From positions 7,638,001 through 7,702,000 of the forward strand of contig NC_134138.1 of assembly GCF_033958435.1 (NCBI RefSeq): a DNA stretch of 64,000 nt, in the 5' to 3' direction. Made by a program: the position numbers and the translations under genes. The notes beneath the pieces were generated by a model that had not been told where the DNA came from, ran no database searches, and saw only the letters and a list, made by a program, of their open reading frames with translations. The stretch is from Carettochelys insculpta. Lineage: Eukaryota > Chordata > Testudines > Carettochelyidae. Below, piece by piece: positions 1 to 9,298 of the stretch (position 1 is the stretch's first letter; the number at the start of each line of letters is the position of its first letter).

Positions 1-15
1 GCTGCACCAGGGCAA

Positions 16-330
16 TTGCCTCTCTTGATCCCCTGCTGGGGTGTGTGTGGCGGGGGGGAGGGGCTGGGCTCTCCCCTTTCCTCTGCGGCATGTGTATTTG
101 GCTGGGATCCCATTTCCCTGTGTATATGTGTATGTCTGGGCTCCCCCCCTCCCTCTGTGTGTGTGTGTGTGTGTGTAGGATCCTGCCTTCCCTCTCTGTG
201 TGTGTATGTATATGGGGCAGGGCTTCCCGCTTTCCTCTGGGGCATGTGCGGTTGGCTGGGCTCCCCCTTCCCTGTGTATATATGTGTATCTGGTCTCCCC
301 CCCTGTGCTGTCATGCGCACACATCTGCTT
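16..330. repeat. GT-rich minisatellite, two diverged units plus (TG)n
   Basis: A block of about 90 bp at 59-155 (GGGGCTGGGCT, TTTCCTCTGCGGCATGTG, TTGGCTGGG, CCCTGTGTATATGTGTATG) recurs at 213-302 with about 85 percent identity, a period near 154 bp. A pure TG run lies at about 155-177 between them. Short open frames here are low-complexity products of the repeat and not genes. Confidence 0.7.
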
Positions 331-1715
331 TAAAAGTGCCTCCGTTAGTACCGGACGGCTTCAGTGCCATGGTGGCACATGGCTGAACCACAACACATGA
401 CATCAGTATTGGTGCACAAGGCAAAACTCAGTCCACTCCTGAATGACAAGCCTTAGAGGGCATAATGCTGCACACCCCAACCCTCTGCCTCCTGAACCCC
501 CTGCCCTAAACCCTCCCACACTTCACCCAACCCTTAAATATCTTTCAGGCACTGTTTTATCACAGCAGCCACCCCAAGGAGAATAGGTGTTAGAGTAGAG
601 TACCTGGAACATGTGTGTTTCTTTCACCTCGGGTTATGATTAAATACAAAGAATTGGAAGGAGGTTCCTGTCCTAGTGTTTCTCTAAGGATTTCAGAGTA
701 TAAACAACATCATCTCCATGGCAGTCACTGAAGCTGCTCAGGTCTGTGAGACTCTGCTACCCTCGAAAATATGAAAAGGTAAAGAGGAGCTAAGATCACT
801 TCCCAGTTGGAAGAGATGGACAGCACAGGAGACACACAGCTATAAAATGTCTGGCTGCTTAAGGCAAAGATTGGTCATTTTCTGCACAGTAACCACTAGA
901 AAAGGTGTTCTGGGGGAAAGTCCTTAGAATTCAAAAGGGCATTTGCTATCCTGATAAGGAATCAACATTTGTGTGTAACAGTCTGGGCCCTACCTGGGAC
1001 TCTGACCCAGCCGACTGCAAAGGCAAGAGTCTCTCAGACAAGTGTGAAGGGGAACAAAATGGAAGAATAGATATCCCACCCTGGGGTACCACCAGTGCTC
1101 CCAAAATTGGAGTGCTGGGAAAAACAGGAAAGGTTTAAGTGTAATTTAAGCAGTGCCTGTGGTGGGACAGCATGGTTGTGTCTTGACAGCAGGGAAAGAT
1201 CCCAGCAGATCGTCCCACTTTAGCTCTGCTGCTCTTACAGCAAAGAATAGCCAGCTGGGGCTTGTGGGAGAAGAGTGAACTAGCTTTTCAATCAGTGTGG
1301 CTGGGGGTGCAGGCGGAGGGGAGAACTCCTCAGAGACTCAGCAGAGCCAGAGATGCATAAAGTATCCTACATTCCTCATACTCCTGGGTAGAGGGAAGGC
1401 AGGAGCTGATGTCCTGCAGTGGTGGGGTTGCGGGGGGGCCTCCTGTCCCCTCTCGTCCCCCGCGCCACCATGGCATTCCTATTGTCGAGACAGGGTCTGC
1501 TCAGGGCAAGGTGAGGCCCATTGTCTGGGCAACATGAGATGTGCGGAGCTTGTTCTGCTTCTGAACCCATTCTGACTTAGAAGCTTCCAGCTTGCCAAGC
1601 TGTGCCTTGAGGAGCTCCAAGCTGCTAGCTGATACCTGGGCCCTCTCAGACATGTCTCCATTAGGATGAAAGCTGTATGGGTTAACACCCTGGTAAAGAT
1701 AGGGCAAGGTGCATT
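331..1715. other. Single-copy stretch, no recognised feature
   Basis: I see no repeat family, splice-framed exon or RNA gene. Open frames are short (up to about 115 codons), overlap on both strands and match no family I know. The last 100 bp run directly into the CR1 at 1722. Confidence 0.5.
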
Positions 1716-1721
1716 TTGACA

Positions 1722-2420
1722 CATGCTGTCTGGTCAGTATCAAACTACAGAGATCAGTTCTGTGTCCAGTTCTGTTCAATGGCTTCATTGGTGATGTAGA
1801 TAATTTCATAGACAGAAGTGCCCTTGTAGAGTCTGTGGATGATACCATGCTCAGAGGGGTTGCAAGTACTTTGGAGGCTAGGATTAAAATTCAAAATGTT
1901 CTGGACAAGCTGGAGAAATGGTCTGGAGTCACTCGGATGAAATTCAGTGTGGACAAATACAAAGTGCTCCTTTTAAAGAGAAGGACCAATCACTTGCACA
2001 CGTACACAAGGGGATGTGGCTGCCCAGGAAGGAGTAGTGCAGAAAGGGATTTGGGGGTTATAGTGAACCACAAGCTAAAGATGAGTCAACAGTGTAATAG
2101 AGCAGCAAAGAAAGCAAACCTTGTTCTGCAGTGTATTAGCAAGAGTGTCATAAGCCAGGCAGGAGAAGACATTCTTCTGCTCCACCCTGCTCTGGTTAGC
2201 CCTCAGCTGGAGTACTGTGTCCTGTTGCGGGCACGGCGTTCCAGGAAAGATGTGGACAGATTGGAGGAAATCCAGAGAAGAGCAACGGATTACAGGATTA
2301 AAGATCTAGAAAACACGGTCTTGAGGGAAGATCGAAAGAACTGGGTTTGTTTAGTCTGGGCAGAGAAGACTGAGGAGGACATGATGACTCTTTTCAAGCA
2401 CACACTGTACAGTAAACTCT
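1722..2420 (+). pseudogene. CR1 LINE reverse transcriptase, C-terminal fragment
   Basis: A 240-codon open frame (1709-2431) reads as the C-terminal half of a CR1 ORF2 reverse transcriptase. Recognisable blocks: LCPVLFNGFIGDVD (normally [13 protein letters not shown]), then the catalytic block as SVDDT (residues 42-46; CR1 has FADDT, so both Asp remain but the preceding residues changed), then [39 protein letters not shown] and SPQLEYC. The N-terminal endonuclease and RT fingers are missing, as usual for 5'-truncated LINEs. The frame stays open but has drifted strongly, and the 3' end is lost where the reverse CR1 begins. A dead relic, not a host gene. Confidence 0.85.
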
Positions 2421-2430
2421 TAGAATTGTA

Positions 2431-3028
2431 GAATCATAGAATACTAGGACTGGAAGAGACCTCGAGAAGCCATCAAGTCCAGCCCCCTGCCCCAATGGCA
2501 GGACCAAGTATGGTCTAAACCATGCCTGATAAACATTTATCTAACCTGTTCTTAAGTATCTCCAAAGATAAAGATTCTACAACCTCCCCTGGCAATTTAT
2601 TCCACTGTTTGACCACCCTGACAGTTAGGAACTTTTTCCTAATGTCCAGCCTAAACCTCCCTTGCTGCAGTTTAAGTCAGTTGCCTCTTGTTCTATCCTC
2701 AGGGGCCAAAAAGAACAAGTTTTCTCCCTCCTCCTTATGACTCCCTTTTAGATACCTGAAAACCTCTATCATGTCCCCCCTCAATCTTCTCTTTTCCAAA
2801 CTAAACAAGCCCAGTTCTTTCAGCCTTTCTGCATAGATCACGTTCTCTAGACCTTTAATCATTTTTGTCGCTCTTTTCCGGACCCGCTCTAATTTCTCCA
2901 CATCTTTCTTGAAGTGCGGTGCCCAGAACTGGACACAATACTCCAGCTGAGGCCTAACCAGTGCATAGTAGAGCGGAAAAATGACTCCTTGTGTCTTGTT
3001 CACAGCACATCTGTTAATGCACTCTTGC
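2431..3028 (-). mobile_element. CR1 LINE 3' end, reverse orientation
   Basis: Starts with the CR1 3' terminal AGAATCATAGAATACTAGG and the block GGACTGGAAGAGACCTCGAG. On the minus strand it encodes [37 protein letters not shown] and [20 protein letters not shown] (about 110 codons open), the conserved CR1 ORF2 tail. It abuts the forward CR1 at 1722-2420, giving a tail-to-tail pair. Homology fades near 3028, so it is 5' truncated. Confidence 0.9.
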
Positions 3029-3298
3029 TTAACTGGTACTTGAGTAACCAGCACACCCAAATAACCAGCATAACTCTCATGTTCTCTTCCTCCCTGGGGG
3101 CAGCTGCAAGGTACACTGTAAGAAGCTGGCAGCAATAACATCTCATTGGTTTAGTTGGAGGTCGCTCTCCGAGAGGGCATTTAGATGCTAACTGACAAAC
3201 CTCACATGTCTTGGCATCCTGTTCTGTGAAGAAACTACAAAGACGTGCTTAATCTAGCCCCATTAATCATGTGCTTAGCTAACAATTTAAATAGATTA
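3029..3298. other. Unassigned spacer
   Basis: No repeat or coding similarity recognised between the CR1 and the PLE tail. Confidence 0.4.
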
Positions 3299-3388
3299 AA
3301 CAAAACAGCAGAAATGTAGCACTTTAAAGACCAACAAAATGATTTATTTGGTGATGAGCTTTCATGGGACAGACCCACTTCTTCAGAC
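3299..3388 (-). mobile_element. Penelope-like element tail, type B, truncated
   Basis: Reverse copy of the type B PLE 3' tail: GTCTGAAGAAGTGGGTCTGT, CCCATGAAAGCTCATCACC and AGTCTTTAAAGTGCTAC can be followed on the minus strand. It stops exactly at GTCTGAAG (3381-3388), the 5' edge of the hammerhead-like core, a breakpoint shared with other copies here. The distal end (TAGACTAGCACGGCTT in full copies) is absent. Confidence 0.8.
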
Positions 3389-3835
3389 AAGCACCACCTT
3401 TTTCCTCTGAACCCTGTGCCTGCCTGCTGCCCTGCCCCTGCAGGGTGGGCAGGGAACTGCCTGCTCTGAATGGGGAAAGCTGGCAGCCAGGGGCACACTC
3501 TGGAGCGAGCTGCAGCTCCCCCTGCGGTGCCACCCCCTTTCCCCGCTGCTGTGAGGCTCCACCTTGGAGCGCTTTGTAGACCCCTGGGTTGGGAGCTGGC
3601 AGCTGCAACCCTGCGTCCTCCTGCCCAGGCCCATGGCTGTCCTACAACAAAGCACAGAGCCAGGAATTAAAATACAGGGAGCCGAAGCTGGCGTTTGTGT
3701 ACAGCTCTGCCCCTCGAGGGAGGAGGGGTGGATAACCCACTCAGCTGTGCTGCTCTGTGTTCCTACCCAGCGTGAGTACTGAACTCTGTATTATCCAGAA
3801 TATTTGCAACCTCCTGGCCCTGATGCCGGATATCA
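3389..3835. other. GC-rich spacer, no gene seen
   Basis: GC-rich sequence with overlapping short open frames on both strands and no protein family match. The segment about 3780-3835 (TATTATCCAGAATATTTGC) resembles Tigger/pogo-type MITE sequence but is too short to call. Confidence 0.35.
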
Positions 3836-4147
3836 AAGAGTTTACTGTAAACAGTTTTAACAAGATGGAGGGGAAAATTGTCCTTGACCTCTGAGGATAG
3901 GACAAGTAGCAATGGGCTTAAACGGTGGCAAAGGAGGTTTAGGTTGGACATTAGAAAAACGGTGGTTGAGCACTGGACTAAATTGCCTAGGGAGGCTGTG
4001 GAATCTCCATCATCGGACATTTTTAAGGACAGGTTAGACAAACACCCATCAGGGATGCTCTAGATGGTGCTTGGTCCTGCCGTGAGTGCTGGGGGCTGGA
4101 CTAGATGTTCTCTTGAGGTCCCTTCCAGTCCCATGTTTCTATGATTG
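3836..4147 (+). mobile_element. CR1 LINE 3' fragment
   Basis: Carries the CR1 ORF2 end ([38 protein letters not shown]) and the 3' UTR (GGTGCTTGGTCCTGCC, GGTCCCTTCCAGTCCC, TTTCTATGATTG). Frame is broken and the piece is about 310 bp. Confidence 0.9.
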
Positions 4148-4848
4148 AACTCCATCATGTCCTTTCCTCTGGGGGTTTTAACACGTGCTCAAAAACACCC
4201 AGTTAGCCAAGTGTGGACATAATCCGAAGGTAGAGCAGACACGGGCTTTGTGTGCCCGCACACAGGGAAATAAAGTACCCTAGGACTAGGACAAATGTGA
4301 GCTGAAACAGGGACAAAGAAGTGGCCTTCATTGTTCATGGGCAAAAGGCACTTGGAAAGCCTCCTGCAGTGTCAGGTGCTGGGGTGGAGTTGACAGCATC
4401 TGCTGGAGATGAGGAGTTTGCTGACACTGTCTGCAAAGCTGAGGCCAGCTGGTTCACCATCTGAGCGGGGTTTGCAAGCCACCAGTGGAGGCCAGAAAGC
4501 TGCTGCAGAGTCACCCATCCCTTCCATGATGGCTGAGTTCAGGCCGGGGCTTCAGAAGACTTTGTGCAGCGACGCCACGTGGCTCTGGGTATGCTGGTCT
4601 CTCTGGGGCATGGAGGGGCAGAGAAAGCCATAGACTCTGTCTGTTTCCTGCAGCTTCCCTAAAGAATCTCCAGGAAATCCATTACACCTGAGTCCTATCT
4701 TCTACCCTGAGACTGACACTACAAGCGGCACAGAACAATTGTCTGCTGGGTGTCAGGCTCATCCATCTCATTAAAAATGTTGAAATATGTTCCCGTTTTG
4801 ATGTCTGTGTATTCACATTTATATACTGATTAATGAAGTTTTTCTACA
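4148..4848. other. Single-copy stretch, no recognised feature
   Basis: No repeat family or exon recognised. The 74-codon frame at 4409-4633 has no family resemblance and I treat it as chance. Confidence 0.45.
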
Positions 4849-5042
4849 TTCTACAGACTTATTTTGAAAAATATCATCAATGCTGCTGCAGGAGAACCCT
4901 AAGTATCCCTTGGGAGGAGAAACACATGAACACTTGTGTCCTGGAAGAGTCCAACGTGACCAGCATTGAAGCCATTATCATTCACCAACAGCTTCGTTGG
5001 ATGGGTCACGTGGTTCGGATGTCTGAGCAGCGCCTCCCAAGG

Positions 5043-5166
5043 TCTGACAAAGTGGGTCTTTGCTCACAAAAGCTTATGCTCCAAAATATCTATTAGTCTA
5101 TAAGGTGCCACAGGACTTGTTGTTTTTCAAAATACAGGCTAACATGGCTACCTCTCTGATACTTGG
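5043..5166 (+). mobile_element. Penelope-like element tail, type A, inserted in LINE
   Basis: Type A PLE tail: TCTGACAAAGTGGGTCTTTG, CAAAAGCTTATGCTCC, TATTAGTCTATAAGGTGCC, ACATGGCTACCTCTCTGATA. It begins at TCTGA, the start of the hammerhead-like core, directly after the LINE codons for RLPR, and the LINE resumes after it. The same LINE/PLE junction occurs inverted at 9386/9387. No clear target duplication found. The ribozyme-like core is degraded here (CTGACAA, AAAA). Confidence 0.85.
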
Positions 5167-5527
5167 AAAACAGACTCTGCTTTGGGACAAGTTGGAGGAA
5201 GGACAGAGGAGCGTTGGGGATCAGTGGAAGAGATATAAGTGATATAAGGCTTGCTGAAGGCACACATGAAAAAGTACAGCATTGGTGTTGACGCTTAGGA
5301 GAGCTTTGCCCAGGACCTTCCCCGGTGGAGAGCAGGAATCCATGAGGAGTTGGTGCAATATGAGAGGTCCCACCTCAGCGCAGAAGAAGAGAGCTGGAGA
5401 AGGAGAAGACAGCAGAAAAAACTGCCCCGCTCCCCTCCAACAGCTGCCCGCACCTGTGCCTTCTGCGCTAAGACCTGAGGTTCCAGAATCGGGCTGGTCA
5501 GCCATCAGCAAACTCACAAATAGGAAG

Positions 5528-5713
5528 TATCAGAGAGGTAGCTGTGTTATTCTGCATCTTCGAGAACAGCAAGAAATCCTGTGGCACCTTATAGACTAAC
5601 AGGTGTTTTGGAGCATAAGCTTTCATGGGCAAAGACCCATTTCATGCATCTGATGAAGCAGGTCTTTGCCCACGAACGCTTATGCTCCAAACTATCTGTT
5701 AGTCTATAAGGTG
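5528..5713. mobile_element. Head-to-head Penelope-like dimer with 12-bp target duplication
   Basis: Left arm is a reverse type A tail (TATCAGAGAGGTAGC to GGCAAAGACCCATTT); right arm is a forward tail from ATGCATCTGATGAAG to GTCTATAAGGTG. Both arms point their 3' ends outward. The insert is flanked by a perfect 12-bp direct repeat ACAAATAGGAAG at 5516-5527 and 5714-5725, so the whole inverted structure entered in one event. The left arm starts inside the hammerhead-like core (TGAAATGGG) and the right arm is cut before GCCACAGG. The target is the LINE 3' end. Confidence 0.9.
5646..5685 (+). ncRNA. Hammerhead-ribozyme-like motif in PLE type A
   Basis: Stem I GCAT (5646-5649) can pair with ATGC (5682-5685). 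Core CTGATGA lies at 5650-5656, followed by an extra A, a stem II that pairs weakly here (GCAGG against CCCAC), then GAAC in place of GAAA. PLEs in other eukaryotes are known to carry hammerhead motifs. The changed GAAA and weak stem II suggest this copy is inactive. Confidence 0.5.
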
Positions 5714-5775
5714 ACAAATAGGAAGGGTGACAGAAAGACGGCTTACTCGTTATCGAGTGACCTCCAGGAGAGACT

Positions 5776-6559
5776 TACTTTCTAACACGTGTCAAAAGGG
5801 GGCTTTATTCATATGAAATAGACAAATTTTCTGTTGGTTTGGATGATGAGACTGGTTGGGGGTGCCCTGCTAGTTGCAGGGATCAAAAATGGGACCTTGT
5901 GTAAAAAGTTTGCTCACTGCTGTCCCAAAGGACAGAGCACAAAGAAATAAAACCCGGGAGCTGTGTTCCCAGCTGTCTGTTGGCAGACTCTAGGGATAGC
6001 CTCTGCTTTCAGAACTGGCTCAGCCCAAGGCCCAAAGGGGAACGAACACATCTGGACTCCAGGAAGCTGCTCCATAGCTCAAGCCCTGTTCTACACCATG
6101 AGTTGTGGAGGCAGCTCAGACCTTGGGGCAGGAGTTGGATCACATTCGGTGCTAAAACTGCCGAAGGGTCCAGATGGCCCAGGGGAGCCCTGGGCTGCTG
6201 TCTGGCACTGGGATGCTGTCCATTGCACCTGTGTTGGGGCTGTTGCCGTGGGCAACGGGCAGCATGCCTGGAGGGGAGGCTCCTGCTTGTTCATTGCTGG
6301 GCTGTGGGGGGCATTTGTCTGGGACAAATATTTTAATTGCCAGAAGGCTGATTCTCCACCAGCGCCCTGGCCCTTGAACTCCAGGGCCCCATCCCGAGAG
6401 CCACCAAACATCCTCTTCAGAGTGTGGCAGTGTGGGCTCAGCACTGCATGTCCCAGAGCGATGCACGTTTAAAGGGTCCCAGCCGGTCATCCCTGCCCCT
6501 GTTGGTGCCCCCCTCCATTAGCGCCGTCCCCAGACGCTTGCCTTTAGGCAGCTAACTCC
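5776..6559. other. Single-copy stretch, no recognised feature
   Basis: Open frames up to 169 codons (5963-6472) overlap others on both strands in GC-rich sequence. They have no recognisable domain or splice context, so I do not call a gene. Confidence 0.4.
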
Positions 6560-7060
6560 CCGGCTTCTGCCCCATTATCTTAATGGGGGTCACCAGACCC
6601 CTTCCGGTGGTCGCCATGACAACACTGCTTGGCCAGCCATCTTGAGGATGCTAATGCAGTGGCTTGGTCCCTTTCCAGTCGGCCCCCTGCTCCCTCCCTC
6701 CTTTCCCCCACCGCTCTGTAGAACTGTACATAAGGCCTACAGCTCCCCTTGGCCTTGTATTTTTCATCTCTTTCCCCTCTCTCCTTCTCAGAATTGCTGC
6801 CAATTAAGGTGAAGCTATTTGATGGTGTCATCAGCCCGGTGCCAGCAGGCAGACCTGTGTGGTGCAAAGGGAGAAAGGCCTAATAATAAAAATAATAATA
6901 ATAATAGGGAGGAGGAGGGGAGGGAAAAAAGCCCCTCTTCCATCTCTCCTCTCACAAGGTAAAGAATCAAAAAGTCATTTGATGCATAATTGATTGCTTT
7001 GGAGTGATTCAGAAACTGCCAAGGAACGTTGATACTCTGGGTAATAAGCAAATGGAAAAA
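6560..7060. other. Candidate conserved non-coding segment
   Basis: Repeat-free, moderately AT-rich sequence with several homeodomain-type words (CAATTAAGGTGAAGC, GCATAATTGATTGC, GGGTAATAAGC) on either side of an (AAT)n tract. It looks like a regulatory-element candidate, but composition alone is weak evidence; cross-species alignment would decide. Confidence 0.25.
6881..6906. repeat. (AAT)n microsatellite
   Basis: TAATAATAAAAATAATAATA and continuing, about eight AAT units with one interruption. Confidence 0.9.
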
Positions 7061-7418
7061 CACAGGGACTTTTTGACCGCAGGGTTGAGGAACAGGGCTG
7101 AGGAGGGCGGGGAAGGAGAAGACGTGAGAAAGATATAATAAAAACCCAAAACCTGGAGCGGCAACTACAAAAAAAGAAAAAAAAAGGAGATTAAAAACAT
7201 TATTTTAATGAGCATCAAGAACAAGGGATCTGGAGCTGCCTGAGCTGAGGCCAAAACAACAAATTAGCAAATGAGAAGGGAAACAAAAGCAAAAGAGGCT
7301 TTTCTTTTAAACAAAATCTTTTTGCATAAGAAAAGCAAAAAAAAATGCTGAGCGTGCAAGGATGGGGTCGCAGCTCCCCCTCCCAAGTCTGGTCTCTGTG
7401 GAGCTGGCAGACAGGGAT
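7061..7418. other. Purine-rich spacer
   Basis: A-rich and GGA-rich tracts (around 7080-7330); no gene or repeat family seen. Confidence 0.4.
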
Positions 7419-7582
7419 GGAGGTTGTGGAATCTCCGTCACTGGAGATATTTAATGGCAGGTTAGACAGACACCTATCGGGAGTGGTCCAGGTGGTGCTT
7501 GATCCTGCCATGAGGGCAGGGGACAGGACTCGATGACCTCTCAAGGTCCCTTCCAGTTCTAGTGTTCTATGGTTCTGTGATG
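7419..7582 (+). mobile_element. CR1 LINE 3' end
   Basis: GGAGGTTGTGGAATCTCC, TTAATGGCAGGTTAGACAGA, GGTGCTTGATCCTGCCATGA, GGTCCCTTCCAGTTCTAG and TTCTATGGTTCTGTGATG: the last 60 bp of CR1 ORF2 plus the 3' UTR and degenerate 8-bp tail. Confidence 0.9.
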
Positions 7583-7647
7583 CTTTTCCTACCAATTGCC
7601 GCTAACTACTTCCCAAGTCTTCTCTGACAGCCTGCCTGCATTGCACT

Positions 7648-7766
7648 CAGGGTGACCAAGTATCCTGATTTGACAGGGACAGCCATGATATTTGGGGCTG
7701 TATCTTATCTGGCGCCTATTACTCCCCACCCCTCATCCCAATTTTTCACTTTTGCACACTTACTCG
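7648..7766. mobile_element. Short hAT-type MITE, CAGGGTGACCA family
   Basis: Begins CAGGGTGACCAAGTATCCTG and continues with TTTGACAGGGACAGCC, TATTTGGGGCTGT and GGCGCCTATTACTCCCCACC, a pattern known from amniote non-autonomous elements. The right terminus is interrupted by the PLE piece that follows. No transposase is encoded. Confidence 0.6.
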
Positions 7767-7872
7767 TTGCGGAGGGGCAGTCGTGTTAGTCTGTACCTTC
7801 ACAGAACAAAGCAAGCTGTCCAGTAGCACCTTAAAGACTGACAGCTGTTACTGGACGGCTTGCTTTGTTTTA
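7767..7872. mobile_element. Mini head-to-head Penelope-like piece
   Basis: Left arm: reverse tail with TCGTGTTAGTCTGTACC and AGTAGCACCTTAAAGACT. Right arm: TTACTGGACGGCTTGCTTTG, the complement of the CAAAGCAAGCTGTCCAGTA in the left arm. A very short inverted dimer of a third tail variant. A target duplication is not clear. Confidence 0.6.
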
Positions 7873-8185
7873 TCTGATCACTCTGTTTGCACTGTAGGAA
7901 TGATTCGGAGTGTCCCCCACTTCCGCTGCCCATGAACCCCTCTCGGTCTGCAAGGGGAGCCTTCATCCCCGACAGGGTGTTGCTGGTTGGCTAATGTTAA
8001 CAGAGTCATACAAAATGAAATGCAGCACACAGTTTTAACAGTTGGGGGGAGTAGTCATTGGAGAAAACCATGGAGGGCATGGTGGGTTTTCATTGGCTCT
8101 TGTTGTCTTCAGAACCAGAGGGGAGGCCTTCCTGGAAGAGATGTTCAGTCAAGTTATTACTCTGAGAGCAGGGAAATGGGATGAA
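7873..8185. other. Spacer, nothing recognised
   Basis: No repeat or exon recognised. Confidence 0.4.
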
Positions 8186-8398
8186 AATCACAAGCTCATA
8201 GGTTACCAGGCCAGAAGGAGCCATTGTAAGGATCTGGCCTGCTGTGTCAAATGGGCCAGAGACCTACTTCAGAACAATTCCTGGAGCAGATCATAAGGAA
8301 ACAACTGCCAGTCTTGGTCTAAAAATTACCAGGGAGGGAGCACTCATGTGGCTCCTTGGTAAATTGTTCTAAAGGTTAATTTTCTTTAGCATATCAAC
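8186..8398 (-). mobile_element. CR1 LINE 3' end, GCCAGAAGG subfamily
   Basis: CATAGGTTACCAGGCCAGAA, GGAGCCATTGTAAGGATCTG, AATTCCTGGAGCAGATC, TAAAAATTACCAGGGAGGG and CTTGGTAAATTGTTCTAAAG match the 3' UTR of a CR1 subfamily distinct from the common one. Only about 210 bp remain. A 23-bp word at its end (TTTTCTTTAGCATATCAAYC) recurs near 9270-9292. Confidence 0.75.
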
Positions 8399-8589
8399 CT
8401 GTCTCGTCAAGCCCCTTGCCTGAAGCAGCACCAATGTCAACTGATACCCCCCTGGAACTGATATGCTTGCTGTGTTACTGAGAGCTCCTGGCTCAAAAAT
8501 CTTACCAATCAGCTGGCTGCTACTTGCCTGCTCCTTTGCAGTCTTTTATGCTGGTGGTCAGAAGGTGGCCTTTTCCTAAATCCCATTAG

Positions 8590-8965
8590 CCTTTGCTAGC
8601 CCTACTGTAACCCACACACCTGCCGGGTGTGGTTCACTTTTCTAGCTACTTGCACTGAGCCCACTGCCAGAGACCATAGCAAGTCTACTCTGCAGCCTTA
8701 GCTGGCATTCAGCTGATGAGATAGATGCTTGTGGGTTAAGGTCCCAGGTTCAATTCTGCCTGTCAGGGTTACAAGTGGGGCTCATCTTCAACTGAGATGT
8801 TCCCGAGGTTTGGGAAGTGCTGCCTCAGCTAGGAGAAGAGCTACTGTAACCCACTCACCTTCTGGGTGTATGTACTGTCCTACTCAGGCCACTTCCCGCT
8901 CATGTGATAGAAGATCATGGTTTATGTTCTAGAGGTCCCAGGTTCAATTCTACCTCTTGGTGTTA
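8590..8965 (+). mobile_element. Tandem tRNA-derived SINE units
   Basis: Two tRNA-like heads, at about 8700-8770 and 8897-8965, each end in GGTCCCAGGTTCAATTCT (B box GGTTCAATTC) after a degenerate A-box region. Each is preceded by CTACTGTAACCCACWCACC and a GGGTGTGGTT- or GGGTGTATGT-type body, so the unit repeats with a period near 200 bp. Acceptor pairing is lost, so these are SINE heads and not tRNA genes. Confidence 0.65.
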
Positions 8966-9040
8966 TACTTCCAACTGCGTAGCCCGCTTGTGCCAGTGCA
9001 TGACTGTCAAGTCATCCCGACCCAGGAATTGCATCTCTTT

Positions 9041-9110
9041 CTATCATAGAAACCTAGGGCTGGAAGAGACCTCAGGAGGTCACCAAGTCCAGCCCCCACA
9101 GGGTTTGACC
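9041..9110 (-). mobile_element. CR1 LINE 3' terminal fragment
   Basis: TCATAGAAACCTAGGGCTGG, AAGAGACCTCAGGAGGTCAC and AAGTCCAGCCCC: the last 70 bp of a reverse CR1. Confidence 0.85.
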
Positions 9111-9298
9111 CAAAGGTTCTTGTCTGGCCATTGCTTGTGCCCCACCCAGTTATTGCCTCAGTCATTTCAAACCCTGTGTCCCATTGTTGCCCTGGCTGGG
9201 ATAATTAGCCATTCAAAAGCCCATGGGGATGAGTAGGTTGTGTGCAGGCTGAACAGAATTCAGTTTGCATTTTCTTTAGCATATCAATCTGCATTTTC
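9111..9298. other. Spacer, nothing recognised
   Basis: No repeat family identified apart from the 23-bp word shared with 8378-8400. Confidence 0.4.

Larger units (their letters stand above)
4849..5775 (+). pseudogene. RTE-like non-LTR LINE ORF2 3' end, split by two PLE insertions
   Basis: Before 5042 the frame reads LSIPWEEKHMNTCVLEESN, VTSIEAIIIHQQLRWMGHVV and RMSEQRLPR, the C-terminal LINE block of the form LRWLGHVxRMxxxRLPK. It resumes at about 5170 with QTLLWDKLEEGQRSVGDQWK and QDLPRWRAGIHEELVQYERS and ends in a zinc-finger-like CAFCAKT..GSRIGLVSHQQTH, matching the C2H2-like end of the LINE at 19485. In-frame stops and two PLE insertions (5043-5166 and 5528-5713) show it is dead. Endonuclease and RT core are missing (5' truncation). 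The clade label is inferred from the C-terminal architecture; RTE and related clades are hard to separate by eye. Confidence 0.75.

Noticed and set aside
5963..6472. 169-codon open frame
   Set aside because: GC-rich region with equally long overlapping frames on both strands, no domain, signal or splice context.
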